Below, piece by piece: positions 16,129 through 23,068 of a stretch of 42,142 bases of DNA. The stretch spans positions 1 to 42,142 of the forward strand of contig CAAELZ010000072.1 in NCBI GenBank assembly GCA_900756945.1. The letters run 5' to 3'. Origin of the DNA: an uncultured Collinsella sp. Its GTDB lineage: Bacteria; Actinomycetota; Coriobacteriia; Coriobacteriales; Coriobacteriaceae. The position numbers and the translations under genes are program-made. The stretch's first letter is position 1, and every line of letters begins with the position of its first letter. The notes beneath the pieces are model-generated. The model was given only the letters and a program-made list of their open reading frames with translations, searched no databases and was not told where the DNA came from.

Positions 16129-19100
16129 TTACATCTGCTCGCGGCGCTTCTTTTGATCGAGGAAGACGCCGGCTGCCACGAGGACGGTACCGCCGATGGC
16201 GAACGTCTCGCCGATGAGTCCCGCGCGGTCACCGGTCTGGGCGAGGCTGCCGGTCTGGGCGGTATCCGTGCCGGCGAGGTGCTTCGGGCTGTATGCCGCC
16301 TGCTGCTTTGCGGCCTCCTCCGCATCCTGTCGGGCAATCTCATCGGAAAGCTTCTGCTCCGCTGCGATGCGGTCGGACTTCGCCGACTCGTAGGCGGCGA
16401 GTGCCGCATCATAGCCGGGCTGGAGCCCGTCCACCGCGGCCTGTTTCTCGTCCAGAATGGCCTTGGCGGGCGCGACCTTGGCACGTGCCTCGACTGCTGC
16501 GGCGAAAAGCGCGTTGAGGGCGTCATCCGCGTTCACATCATGACCGGAAGCGATCGCCGCGCCGGCGTCGATGGAGTTCAGCTTCGACAGCTTGGCGTCT
16601 GCCTGTGCCTTTGCCTGCTCGGCGGCAAAGACCAGGGACTCGGCGGCGATGGTATCCGCCTTCGCAGCATCGAGCGCGGCCTTGGTGTCATTGACGGCCT
16701 TTACTGCATCCTGCTCGCGCTGCTGTGCCTCTGCGAGCTTCGCGGCAAGATCGGTGAGGATGTCGAGGTTCGACTGTGCGTCCTCGAGATCGGTCTGGGA
16801 GCCGGTGAGCTTGTCGGCGGCAACGCCGGTGTCGGCCCTTGCGGCATCGACGGCACGCTGGGCATCTGCGAGGGCGCTCGCGGTGCCGTCCGCCTTTTGC
16901 TTGGCGGCGGCGAGGACGGTCGCCTTCTCGGCCTGATCGGCTGCCGCCGCGTCGTGGACGCTCTTTGCGGTATCGAGCACCTTCTTGGCGTCGGCGACGT
17001 CCTGGAAGAACTTCGCGAGATCGGCGTTCGCATCCATGACGTCCTGCTGTTTGGCCTCGGTGTCCGCCTTGGCGGAGTCCAGCTTGGACTGTGCGGTCGT
17101 TACGGCTGCGTTGGCGGCATCAAGGGCGACCTGCTTCTGCTGGACGGTCGACTTTGCCGTATCGACTGCCGCGTTGGCAGCATCGAGGTCCGATTTCGCC
17201 GCATCCAGCTTGGCCTGGGCATCCGTGACGCCCTGCTGCTTGGCGGCGACATCAGCCTTGGCGGCATCGACGGCACGCTGGGCATCGGCAACGCCCTGCT
17301 TCGCGGAATCGACATCTGCCTGTGCGGAATCCGCTACGACCTGCTTCTGCTGGACGGTTGCGGCGGCGCTGGCGGCTGCCTGCTGCTTGGATGCGAGATC
17401 AGCCTTGGCTGCGTCGAGTGCGCTCTTGGCGTTCTTGAGACCGTCGATGTAGGAGGTCAGCTTCTGCTCGTACTCGTCGACGGACATGGGGTTCATATTC
17501 CAACCGGAGCCGGACCAGCCGGAGATCTCTGCGGTGTAGCACTGCGTCTGAAGCCCGGACATGGTGCCCTTGGTGCAGGTTGCCATTCCCATAACGGCGA
17601 GTTCGGGATTGATGATGTTCATGTAATGGCCGACGGTGCCGCTGCTACCGTTCTCCCAGCGGCAGTTGTCTGCAATCCAATGGTTGATTGCGACACCGTT
17701 CTTTGCATAGAAATCATAGGCATCCTTGCCGACAAGACCGGTGACTCCATAAAGGGCCTCCGTTGCCTTGTCGAAAAAGCCCTTCTCCTGCTCGATCCAC
17801 TGCCCACTCGGATCGATTCCGTAATTCCATGCCAGGTTTTCGGCAAAATCATATTGGCGGGCATGATCGAGCACAGTATCACTGTAGTTGGCATCCGCAA
17901 TGGCACCGGCGATGAGCTTGTAGGTGACCTGGAGCTCGGACAGGCCGACCGACTTGCGGTAGTCGTTGACAGACCTCATCCACCTGATCGCATTGAGCAT
18001 GTTGTCAAGAGACGTGGCGTCCTTGGAGTTGCCGACTTCGGTCTTTCCGGCATATTTGGCGTTCAGGATGATGTTGACTGCATCATCGGCACCCATGGCA
18101 CGGAAGAAGCCGATGGCTCCCTGCTTGAGCTTCGCGTCGGCGGTATCGAGTTTCGCCTGTGCCTCGTCGACCTTCTGCAACGCGGCGGTCACGGCAGCGT
18201 CTGCGGTATCCTTTGCGGTCTTTGCGTTCGCGAGCTCTACGTCGGCGGCTGCCTTGGCGGACTCGGCGTCTTTGACAGCCTGCTTCGCTACATCCAGCTT
18301 GGCGACGGCGTCAGCATTCGCCTGCTTGGCGGCATCGAGGTCAGCGTTCGCGGCATCGAGTGCGGACTGGGCGTCGCCCACGCCGGATTTGGCATCGGCC
18401 GCGGCCCGCTGCTTTACGGAGAGGGACGCCTGGGCATCATTCAGCTCGGACTGCGCCGTTGCTGCAGCGGACTGCGCCTGCTCGAGCTCGGACTCGCACT
18501 GGGACTGCACCGCTCGTGCGGCAGCGAGGGCTGCCTCTGCATCCGCGACCTTCTGTTTTGCAGCATCGTACTCCGGGCCGCTGGCGCCTGCCTCCGCTGC
18601 GGCGAGGTCGGCTTTCGCCTTCTCGTAGGCGGCGCTGGCGGCTGCGGTCTTCGCATCCGCCGCGTCCTTGTTCTGCTTGGCTGCGGCGAGAACAGAATCG
18701 GCGGCATCCTTTGCAGACTGGGCCGCAACCAGCTTGGACTGGGCATCGGCAAGCGTCGCGTTGGCGTTGGCGAGTTCGGCCTGTGCCCTGCTCACGGCAT
18801 CCTGGGCGTCGCGCACGGCCTGCTCGGCGGCACTGATTGCCTCCGGGGTGGCGCCTACGGCATCGGCCTTGGCTTTATCGAGGGCGTCCTTGGCATCCTG
18901 GACCGCCTTGAGGGCGGACTGGTACGCTTCGTCCTTCTCGGATGCATCCGCCTTGGCGTCTGCGAGACCCGTCTTCGCCTGCTCGAGGTCCTTGCCGGCG
19001 GCATCGGCGGCGTCCTTGCCCTCCGCGACCTGACGGGCGTACTCGTCCATTGCCGCTCGGTCGGCTGCCGTGCCGGCGCTGACTGCAGAATCGTAGGATG

Positions 19101-19485
19101 CCTTGGCCTGGTCGCGGGCGGAAGCCGCCTCGTTGTAGGGACCGGCGGCCTCATCGTAGGATGCCTTGGCGGCGTCCTCCTTCGCCTTCGCCTCGTCGAC
19201 TGCCTTCTGCAGGTCCGTGATGGTCTGTGCGGCGGATTTCGCGCCGGCACCGGATGCCGCGCCGGCGTGGGCGGCGATCGGCGACATCACGGCGGGGCGC
19301 TGCGTGCCCCCGTCACCGGTCTGGGCGAATGCCGTGAACGGTGAGATGAGGCTCGATCCGGTCATGGCGGCCATGGTCGCCGCGGTGACGGTCAGACGCG
19401 CGATCCCCTTCGGGGCGTGAATCTTTTTGCTTGGCAGTGTGGCGAAGTGATCGCCACCGGCAGCGAAATGCTTTCCCTGAGTCAT
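16129..19485 (-). CDS. Large coiled-coil surface protein with central CAP domain and LAxTG sorting signal
   Basis: This 1118-aa cell-wall protein has an unusually long N-terminal region followed by a hydrophobic signal segment (about 35-60, ending near AFAQTG). Two long Ala/Lys/Asp-rich coiled coils (about 65-470 and 685-1050) flank a CAP/SCP domain (about 490-680). That domain shows MLNAIRWMRSVNDYRK, AENLAW, NHWIADN and GHYMNIINP. The C-terminus has LAQTGD (1081-1086), a hydrophobic helix and the basic tail KKRREQM, which is a sortase signal of the LAxTG kind used by class E sortases in high-GC Gram-positives. The coils are highly repetitive, so recombination could change their length. The ATG at 19485 is preferred; one at 19512 is possible. 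It may act as an adhesin or in mating contact. Confidence 0.85.
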   Translation of the reverse strand: MTQGKHFAAGGDHFATLPSKKIHAPKGIARLTVTAATMAAMTGSSLISPFTAFAQTGDGGTQRPAVMSPIAAHAGAASGAGAKSAAQTITDLQKAVDEAKAKEDAAKASYDEAAGPYNEAASARDQAKASYDSAVSAGTAADRAAMDEYARQVAEGKDAADAAGKDLEQAKTGLADAKADASEKDEAYQSALKAVQDAKDALDKAKADAVGATPEAISAAEQAVRDAQDAVSRAQAELANANATLADAQSKLVAAQSAKDAADSVLAAAKQNKDAADAKTAAASAAYEKAKADLAAAEAGASGPEYDAAKQKVADAEAALAAARAVQSQCESELEQAQSAAATAQSELNDAQASLSVKQRAAADAKSGVGDAQSALDAANADLDAAKQANADAVAKLDVAKQAVKDAESAKAAADVELANAKTAKDTADAAVTAALQKVDEAQAKLDTADAKLKQGAIGFFRAMGADDAVNIILNAKYAGKTEVGNSKDATSLDNMLNAIRWMRSVNDYRKSVGLSELQVTYKLIAGAIADANYSDTVLDHARQYDFAENLAWNYGIDPSGQWIEQEKGFFDKATEALYGVTGLVGKDAYDFYAKNGVAINHWIADNCRWENGSSGTVGHYMNIINPELAVMGMATCTKGTMSGLQTQCYTAEISGWSGSGWNMNPMSVDEYEQKLTSYIDGLKNAKSALDAAKADLASKQQAAASAAATVQQKQVVADSAQADVDSAKQGVADAQRAVDAAKADVAAKQQGVTDAQAKLDAAKSDLDAANAAVDTAKSTVQQKQVALDAANAAVTTAQSKLDSAKADTEAKQQDVMDANADLAKFFQDVADAKKVLDTAKSVHDAAAADQAEKATVLAAAKQKADGTASALADAQRAVDAARADTGVAADKLTGSQTDLEDAQSNLDILTDLAAKLAEAQQREQDAVKAVNDTKAALDAAKADTIAAESLVFAAEQAKAQADAKLSKLNSIDAGAAIASGHDVNADDALNALFAAAVEARAKVAPAKAILDEKQAAVDGLQPGYDAALAAYESAKSDRIAAEQKLSDEIARQDAEEAAKQQAAYSPKHLAGTDTAQTGSLAQTGDRAGLIGETFAIGGTVLVAAGVFLDQKKRREQM

Positions 19486-19566
19486 TGCTATTCCATTCCT
19501 TTTCCATGCCATGTCCGACTAGGCATCAGAACTCTTTCCAATAAAGGTAATTATGCGCCTTAACAG

Positions 19567-19607
19567 GGATTGTTGTATATAGTCCGTTGGCATAAATACA
19601 ACAATCC
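19567..19607. promoter_or_regulatory. Overlapping opposed promoters inside a perfect 12-bp inverted repeat
   Basis: The arms GGATTGTTGTAT (19567-19578) and ATACAACAATCC (19596-19607) are exact complements 17 bases apart. Each arm gives a TTGTTG -35 box. Leftward, TTGTTG (19604-19599), 17 bases, then TATATA (19581-19576) fits a promoter for the surface protein. Rightward, TTGTTG (19570-19575), 17 bases, then TAAATA (19593-19598) would start transcription almost at the xre ATG (19608). A repressor dimer on the palindrome would block both. Confidence 0.65.
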
Positions 19608-19856
19608 ATGACTCTTTTTGTCATGGATACGAAGACGCTTCAGAAATCATTCGGCATGAGATGCAAAGAACTCCGCGCTGGACTCGGGTACAGCCAGGAG
19701 CAGTTCGCCAATTTGATTGAGATGGATCGTTCCTACTACGCGAGCATTGAAGTCGGACGAAGAAATGTCAGTCTTTCAAACCTCTGCAAAATTGCCAATG
19801 GATTCAACATGTCAATTGCTGCACTCATGACTGGTGTTACTGAGAAAACGGATTAG
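19608..19856 (+). CDS. Xre/Cro-type transcriptional regulator
   Basis: This 82-aa protein is a single HTH_3 domain: LRAGLGYSQEQFANLIEMDRSYYASIEVGRRNVSLSNLCKIANGF, the standard five-helix Cro/CI fold with the recognition helix around RSYYASIE. The ATG follows directly after the 12-bp inverted repeat and there is no ribosome site. The rightward promoter in that repeat would give a leaderless mRNA. An internal ATG at 19623 is also possible. It is divergent from the large surface-protein gene and most likely represses or balances both genes by binding the shared palindrome. Confidence 0.85.
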   Translation: MTLFVMDTKTLQKSFGMRCKELRAGLGYSQEQFANLIEMDRSYYASIEVGRRNVSLSNLCKIANGFNMSIAALMTGVTEKTD

Positions 19857-19892
19857 TCTATCAATCAATCAGCGAACGCAGTGAGCGAATCA

Positions 19893-20069
19893 ATCGACGG
19901 CACAGCCGACGGCAAGGTCACGGCACGTGACCGCGCAGCGAGCTCTGCGAGCGAAGGGGACGGCATCGCTGTCCCTATTCTTTATCGACGGCTTAGCCGG
20001 CGGCAAGGACACGGTACGTGGCCGCGCAGCGAGCTTCGCGAGCGAAGAGGACGGCATCGCCGTCCCTAT
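19893..20069 (+). repeat. Two 86-bp tandem units each made of small hairpins
   Basis: Unit 1 is 19893-19978 and unit 2 is 19984-20069, same length, differing at about ten positions. Each contains CGGC-xxx-GCCG, a CACG/CGTG stem, a GCGAGC-rich segment and a final GGACGGC-ATC-GC(T/C)GTCC hairpin followed by TAT and a T-rich stretch. They lie after the xre stop, so the last hairpins may work as terminators. The stretch 19857-19892 holds a smaller GCGAACGCAGTGAGCGAA motif of the same style. Confidence 0.7.
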
Positions 20070-20099
20070 ATCTTTATAGTATATTTCTCTATTAATTGG

Positions 20100-20265
20100 T
20101 TTCACCAAAATGGGTATAGCGCAAGCTTCTGAACAGGCGTTTTTATCAAAACTCAAAGCAGCCGAATCATCAAAATGGTGAAATTATTTACCCAAATGAG
20201 GAAGCGATTCACCAAAATGGAACCGACTAACGGCTGTTGAAAACTTTTTATCCCCAAAATGGTGA
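20100..20265. repeat. Four CCAAAATGG-type half sites near attR
   Basis: TTCACCAAAATGG occurs at about 20101-20113 and 20208-20220. Its mirror form CAAAATGGTGA occurs at about 20171-20181 and 20255-20265. Together they suggest the palindrome TTCACCAAAATGGTGAA. The region is AT-rich and lies inside the right end of the element, so these could be integrase or Xis arm sites, repressor operators or replication iterons. Confidence 0.55.
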
Positions 20266-20392
20266 TTTCCTGTTTTCAGTGGAAAACTCGGTAAGTTAAA
20301 TTATTTACTTACCAGATTTACAAACAAAAGCAGTTCTTAACCCTAAAACCAGAACAGGTCAGAAGCAAAATTAACTCCTGACCTGCGATTTT

Positions 20393-20440
20393 TCTGGTGC
20401 CCCCGGGCGGATTCGAACCGTCGACACCCGCTTTAGGAGA
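20393..20440. repeat. attR: 48-bp direct repeat within the intact tRNA-Arg gene
   Basis: It is identical to 6701-6748. Here it forms the 3' part of the complete tRNA gene, so insertion has kept the tRNA whole. Confidence 0.95.
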
Positions 20441-20470
20441 GCGGTGCTCTATCCCCTGAGCTACGGAGGC
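20395..20470 (-). tRNA. tRNA-Arg (anticodon CCT)
   Basis: Read leftward, the acceptor stem GCCTCCG pairs with CGGGGGC (one G-U pair), followed by a discriminator A and an encoded CCA. The D arm (GCTCAGGGGATAGAGC), the anticodon stem CCGCT/AGCGG with loop CTCCTAA, and the T arm with GGTTCGAATCC are all intact. Length is 76 nt with CCA. It reads AGG codons. It is the integration target of the element; its original downstream DNA now begins at 6700. Confidence 0.97.
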
Positions 20471-20551
20471 ATGTTGTATTAGTGTAGCAGATTTACGCCG
20501 CTGTAATGCAGCGTATACCCACTCTTCGAAGTTGCGGTGGAACAGCCCTCC

Positions 20552-20750
20552 GGAAAGTGCGTCCCACTATCCAGGCAAATTCTGGGTCAGACTTTCCCCA
20601 TGAGACCTTGCTAGGAAACTGTGACCCACAATTTCGACTCGAAACGGGACACGGTTTCCCAAACGACCCCGTTCCGGAAACTACATCCCGGAATCGACGC
20701 TCGAACTGGGATGCACTTTCCCGATCGAGCCACATGGGAGACTGCGCCCC
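20552..20750. repeat. Tandem array of imperfect palindromes with 62-bp period
   Basis: Three units (20552-20597, 20614-20659, 20676-20721) are each exactly 46 bp, with 14-nt arms, an 18-nt loop and 16-nt spacers. The arms start GGAAA and end CCC, then GGG to TTTCC. 11 or 12 of 14 positions pair in each, although the middle of the arms differs between units. A partial fourth left arm is at 20737-20750. No protein gene or leader-like cas context is present. Confidence 0.75.
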
Positions 20751-20765
20751 ACTTTGAGGGGGCGC
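20744..20765. terminator. GC-rich hairpin after the DUF956 gene
   Basis: GCGCCCC pairs with GGGGCGC over an 8-base loop, ten bases past the DUF956 stop. The rightward side has TCTTTAAT; the leftward tail is weak. Confidence 0.5.
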
Positions 20766-20775
20766 TCTTTAATGA

Positions 20776-21174
20776 CTAGTTGCCTTTGCGGAAAAGGTTC
20801 TTGATGACAGAGGGGATGCTCTTGGCGCCCTTGGCGGTCACGTCAATAAAATCGGGCGAACGAACGAGCTTGTCCTCGTCAATGTACTTACGCACCGCGC
20901 GAAGCGTTTCCTTGTCATTGCGCGTCGAAAACGTAAAGTGGCCATTCTCTTTGGTAAAGATGGCAAAACGCGTGATCTTCTTGGTGCCGCGCAAAACCTC
21001 GGCGGCAATATAGTCGACCTCGTCCCACGGGATCTGAATATAGTCCTCGGGATTACGCTCGTTATAGTACTCAAACGCCTTATTGCCCACCATGACGTTA
21101 CCGTGACTGGTAAGCCCCATCAGGCAGGTTGCCGGCGTTGCCAGATCGACCGTGCTGTTCTGAGATTGCGCCAT
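20776..21174 (-). CDS. DUF956 family protein of the mannose PTS locus
   Basis: This 132-aa protein of the DUF956 family is typically encoded at the end of mannose-family PTS operons. It shows the conserved LMGLTSHGNVMVGNKAFEYYNERNPEDYIQIPWDEVDYIAAEV and FTFSTRNDKETLRAVRKYI segments. The family's proposed role is regulation of, or association with, the EIIC-EIID permease. The ATG at 21174 has GAGG 6 bases upstream; the longer frame to 21225 would run into the preceding hairpin. A partial terminator lies between it and the EIID gene, so it may be expressed at a lower level. Confidence 0.88.
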   Translation of the reverse strand: MAQSQNSTVDLATPATCLMGLTSHGNVMVGNKAFEYYNERNPEDYIQIPWDEVDYIAAEVLRGTKKITRFAIFTKENGHFTFSTRNDKETLRAVRKYIDEDKLVRSPDFIDVTAKGAKSIPSVIKNLFRKGN

Positions 21175-21192
21175 ACGCGCCTCGCCCTCCAA

Positions 21193-21237
21193 TAAAAACA
21201 ATCGGACCGCATCCAGTGTACCCACCGGGTGCGGTCC
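21193..21237 (-). terminator. Hairpin between EIID and DUF956 genes
   Basis: Leftward, GGACCGCA and TGCGGTCC enclose an 18-base loop, followed by GATTG and five T. The distance to the T run is long, so termination is probably partial. Confidence 0.6.
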
Positions 21238-21294
21238 GTTTCAATGGCTCAAAAGCCCTTGCCTAGCAACTCTCGGTCTTAAGCCGAAGCGTGC

Positions 21295-22215
21295 TTACAT
21301 GAAGCCGCAGACGCGACCGATGATGCCGACGGCGAAGAGAGCCAGGATGATGACGATCGGGCTGACCTTCTTCTTGAGGAGCTTGCAGACCAGAAGGGTC
21401 AGGCACACGGCGGCCAGGCCGGGGATGAGCTGATCGAGGTTGGCCTGAAGCGTGGTGACCTTCACCGGGTCGAGTGCGTTGGCACCGACAGAGCTGTACA
21501 TCGTCAATGCCTGCTTGATGCCCTCAGAACCGGCGGGCAGGTTGGCCCAGTCGATATAGGCGCCAGCGGACTGCGTGACCTTGGAGACGATCGGGGTAAA
21601 GGAGATGGAAACCCAACGCTCGACCAGGGCGCCGATGATGAACATACCCAGGATGGAAGCACCCTCGGTGACCTTGCCCATCAGACCGCCGGAGAGGTCC
21701 TTGGCGATGGAGGAGCCGACCTTGTAGCCAAACTCCTGCGTGTACCACAGGAAGGCGTAACGGATGATGTTCCACGCGAAGAAGAACAGCAGCGGACCGG
21801 CGATGCTGCCGGACAGGGCCAGGGAAGCGCCCAGTGCGCCCAGAATCGGGCGAAGGGTGAACCAGAAGGCGGGGTCGCCGACGCCGGCGAGCGGGCCCAT
21901 CATACCGACCTTGACGCCCTGAATGGCGACGTCGTCAATCGGAGCACCGTTGGCGCGCTCCTCCTCGAGGGCGAGGGTAACGCCAATGACGGGGGCGGAA
22001 ACATAGGGGTGGGTGTTATAGAACTCCAGGTGGCGCTTAAGAGCGGCAATCTGGTCATCCTTGCTGGTGTAGAGCTTCTTGATCGCAGGGATCATTGCGA
22101 AGCACCAGCCGCCGTTCTGCATACGCTCGTAGTTCCACGAGCCCTGAAGGAACTGATGACGGAAGCAAACCTTCTTACGGTCAGCCTTGGTGAGCTGAAT
22201 CTTGTTCTCTGCCAT
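21295..22215 (-). CDS. manZ: PTS mannose-family transporter subunit IID
   Basis: This 306-aa membrane component of a mannose-type permease works with IIC to carry sugar across the membrane while it is phosphorylated. The family signature is clear: FRHQFLQGSWNYERMQNGGW near the N-terminus, GVTLALEEERANG, GVKVGMMGPLAGVGDPAFWFTLRPILGALGA and a hydrophobic C-terminus. The ATG at 22215 has GGAGGGGAG 8 bases upstream; the upstream GTG at 22224 is not preferred. It starts 16 bases after the IIC stop. Confidence 0.95.
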   Translation of the reverse strand: MAENKIQLTKADRKKVCFRHQFLQGSWNYERMQNGGWCFAMIPAIKKLYTSKDDQIAALKRHLEFYNTHPYVSAPVIGVTLALEEERANGAPIDDVAIQGVKVGMMGPLAGVGDPAFWFTLRPILGALGASLALSGSIAGPLLFFFAWNIIRYAFLWYTQEFGYKVGSSIAKDLSGGLMGKVTEGASILGMFIIGALVERWVSISFTPIVSKVTQSAGAYIDWANLPAGSEGIKQALTMYSSVGANALDPVKVTTLQANLDQLIPGLAAVCLTLLVCKLLKKKVSPIVIILALFAVGIIGRVCGFM

Positions 22216-22231
22216 ATGTATCACTCCCCTC

Positions 22232-23050
22232 CTACTCGTAATCGTTCAGAATGTCGCCGAGCGGGTCACCGGAGCCACCGCCCATGCCGCCACCCTGCTT
22301 GGCCAGATCCTTAAGGCCAAGGTAGATGAGGGCAAGGGAGATGCCGATGAGGCCAAGGGCGATCAGCGTGAGCTGAGGGATGGCAGCAAGGACAAAGCCG
22401 AGGATGAAGAACGGCCAGGTCTCCTTGGTGGCCATCATGTTGATGACCATGGCGTAACCGACGGAAGCGACCATGCCGCCGCCGACAGCCATGCCGCCGG
22501 ACAGCCAATCGGGCATAGCGTTAAGCGCGTTGGTAACGGCCTCGGCCGGGATGATGCACAGAAGCACTGCCGGGATGGCGATACGAACACCCTGCATGAG
22601 GATGCCGGCGTACTGCCAACGCTCGATGCCGGCGAAGTCGCCCTTCTCGGCGCAGGCGTCCATGCCGTGAACCATAGCGGTAGCCAGGGTACGGCAGATC
22701 ATGGTCAGGAACAGACCAGCGACCGACAGCGGGACGGCGACGGCGATGGCGGCGGTAACGGCCTTGGCCGAATCGGTGGCGCCACCGTTGAGGGCGAGCA
22801 CCATGATGATCGAAGAAGCGACCGAGGCCAGAGCGGCGTCAGGCGCGACGGCGGCGCCGACGTTAGCCCAGCCAAGGGCCATCATCTGGAGCGAACCGCC
22901 CAGGAGGATGCCCTCCTGAAGGTGACCGGTTACGAGACCGATAAGCGTGCATGCCACGAGCGGCTGATGGAACTGGAACTCATCCAGAATGCCTTCCATA
23001 CCGGCAAGCAACGCGACAATCGCAACAAGCAGAATAGTGATTGCAGACAT
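22232..23050 (-). CDS. manY: PTS mannose-family transporter subunit IIC
   Basis: This 272-aa polytopic protein forms the sugar channel of the mannose-type permease. It shows GMEGILDEFQFHQPLVACTLIGLVTG, then GGSLQMMALGWANVGAAVAPDAALASVAS and several hydrophobic helices, all typical of the EIIC Man family. AAAGGAGGG is placed 8 bases before the ATG. It is 18 bases downstream of the IIAB gene in a single operon. The substrate (mannose, fructose, glucosamine or another hexose) cannot be read from sequence. Confidence 0.95.
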   Translation of the reverse strand: MSAITILLVAIVALLAGMEGILDEFQFHQPLVACTLIGLVTGHLQEGILLGGSLQMMALGWANVGAAVAPDAALASVASSIIMVLALNGGATDSAKAVTAAIAVAVPLSVAGLFLTMICRTLATAMVHGMDACAEKGDFAGIERWQYAGILMQGVRIAIPAVLLCIIPAEAVTNALNAMPDWLSGGMAVGGGMVASVGYAMVINMMATKETWPFFILGFVLAAIPQLTLIALGLIGISLALIYLGLKDLAKQGGGMGGGSGDPLGDILNDYE

Positions 23051-23068
23051 GTATCGGACCCTCCTTTA

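Larger units (their letters stand above)
6701..20440. mobile_element. Integrated mobilizable element (IME-like) in tRNA-Arg(CCT)
   Basis: About 13.7 kb lies between two identical 48-bp copies of the tRNA 3' end. It holds a tyrosine recombinase, an Xis-like protein, relaxase and MobC, and cargo genes, but no type IV secretion or plasmid-partition genes. I therefore call it a mobilizable rather than self-conjugative element. The left 2 kb is clearly more AT-rich than the flanking chromosome, and the cargo part is mixed. The intact tRNA is at the right end; the integrase sits at the opposite end, beside the duplicated fragment. Confidence 0.9.

Noticed and set aside
16093..19344. A 1083-codon rightward open frame rich in Leu, Gly and Cys
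   Set aside because: It is the antisense of the repetitive coiled-coil surface gene; lack of stops follows from its Ala/Lys/Asp codon pattern. No ribosome site or recognisable domain.
20080..20390. Chromosomal replication origin
   Set aside because: AT-rich with repeated sites, but no DnaA boxes and no dnaA, dnaN or gyrase genes; it is the inside end of the mobile element.
20552..20750. CRISPR array
   Set aside because: The regular 62-bp period is tempting, but the units are palindromes with varied bases inside the repeat; the 16-base spacers are too short and no cas gene is present.
20493..20757. Two 80-83 codon frames between the tRNA and the DUF956 gene
   Set aside because: They run through the palindromic array, have no ribosome site and no protein-like pattern.
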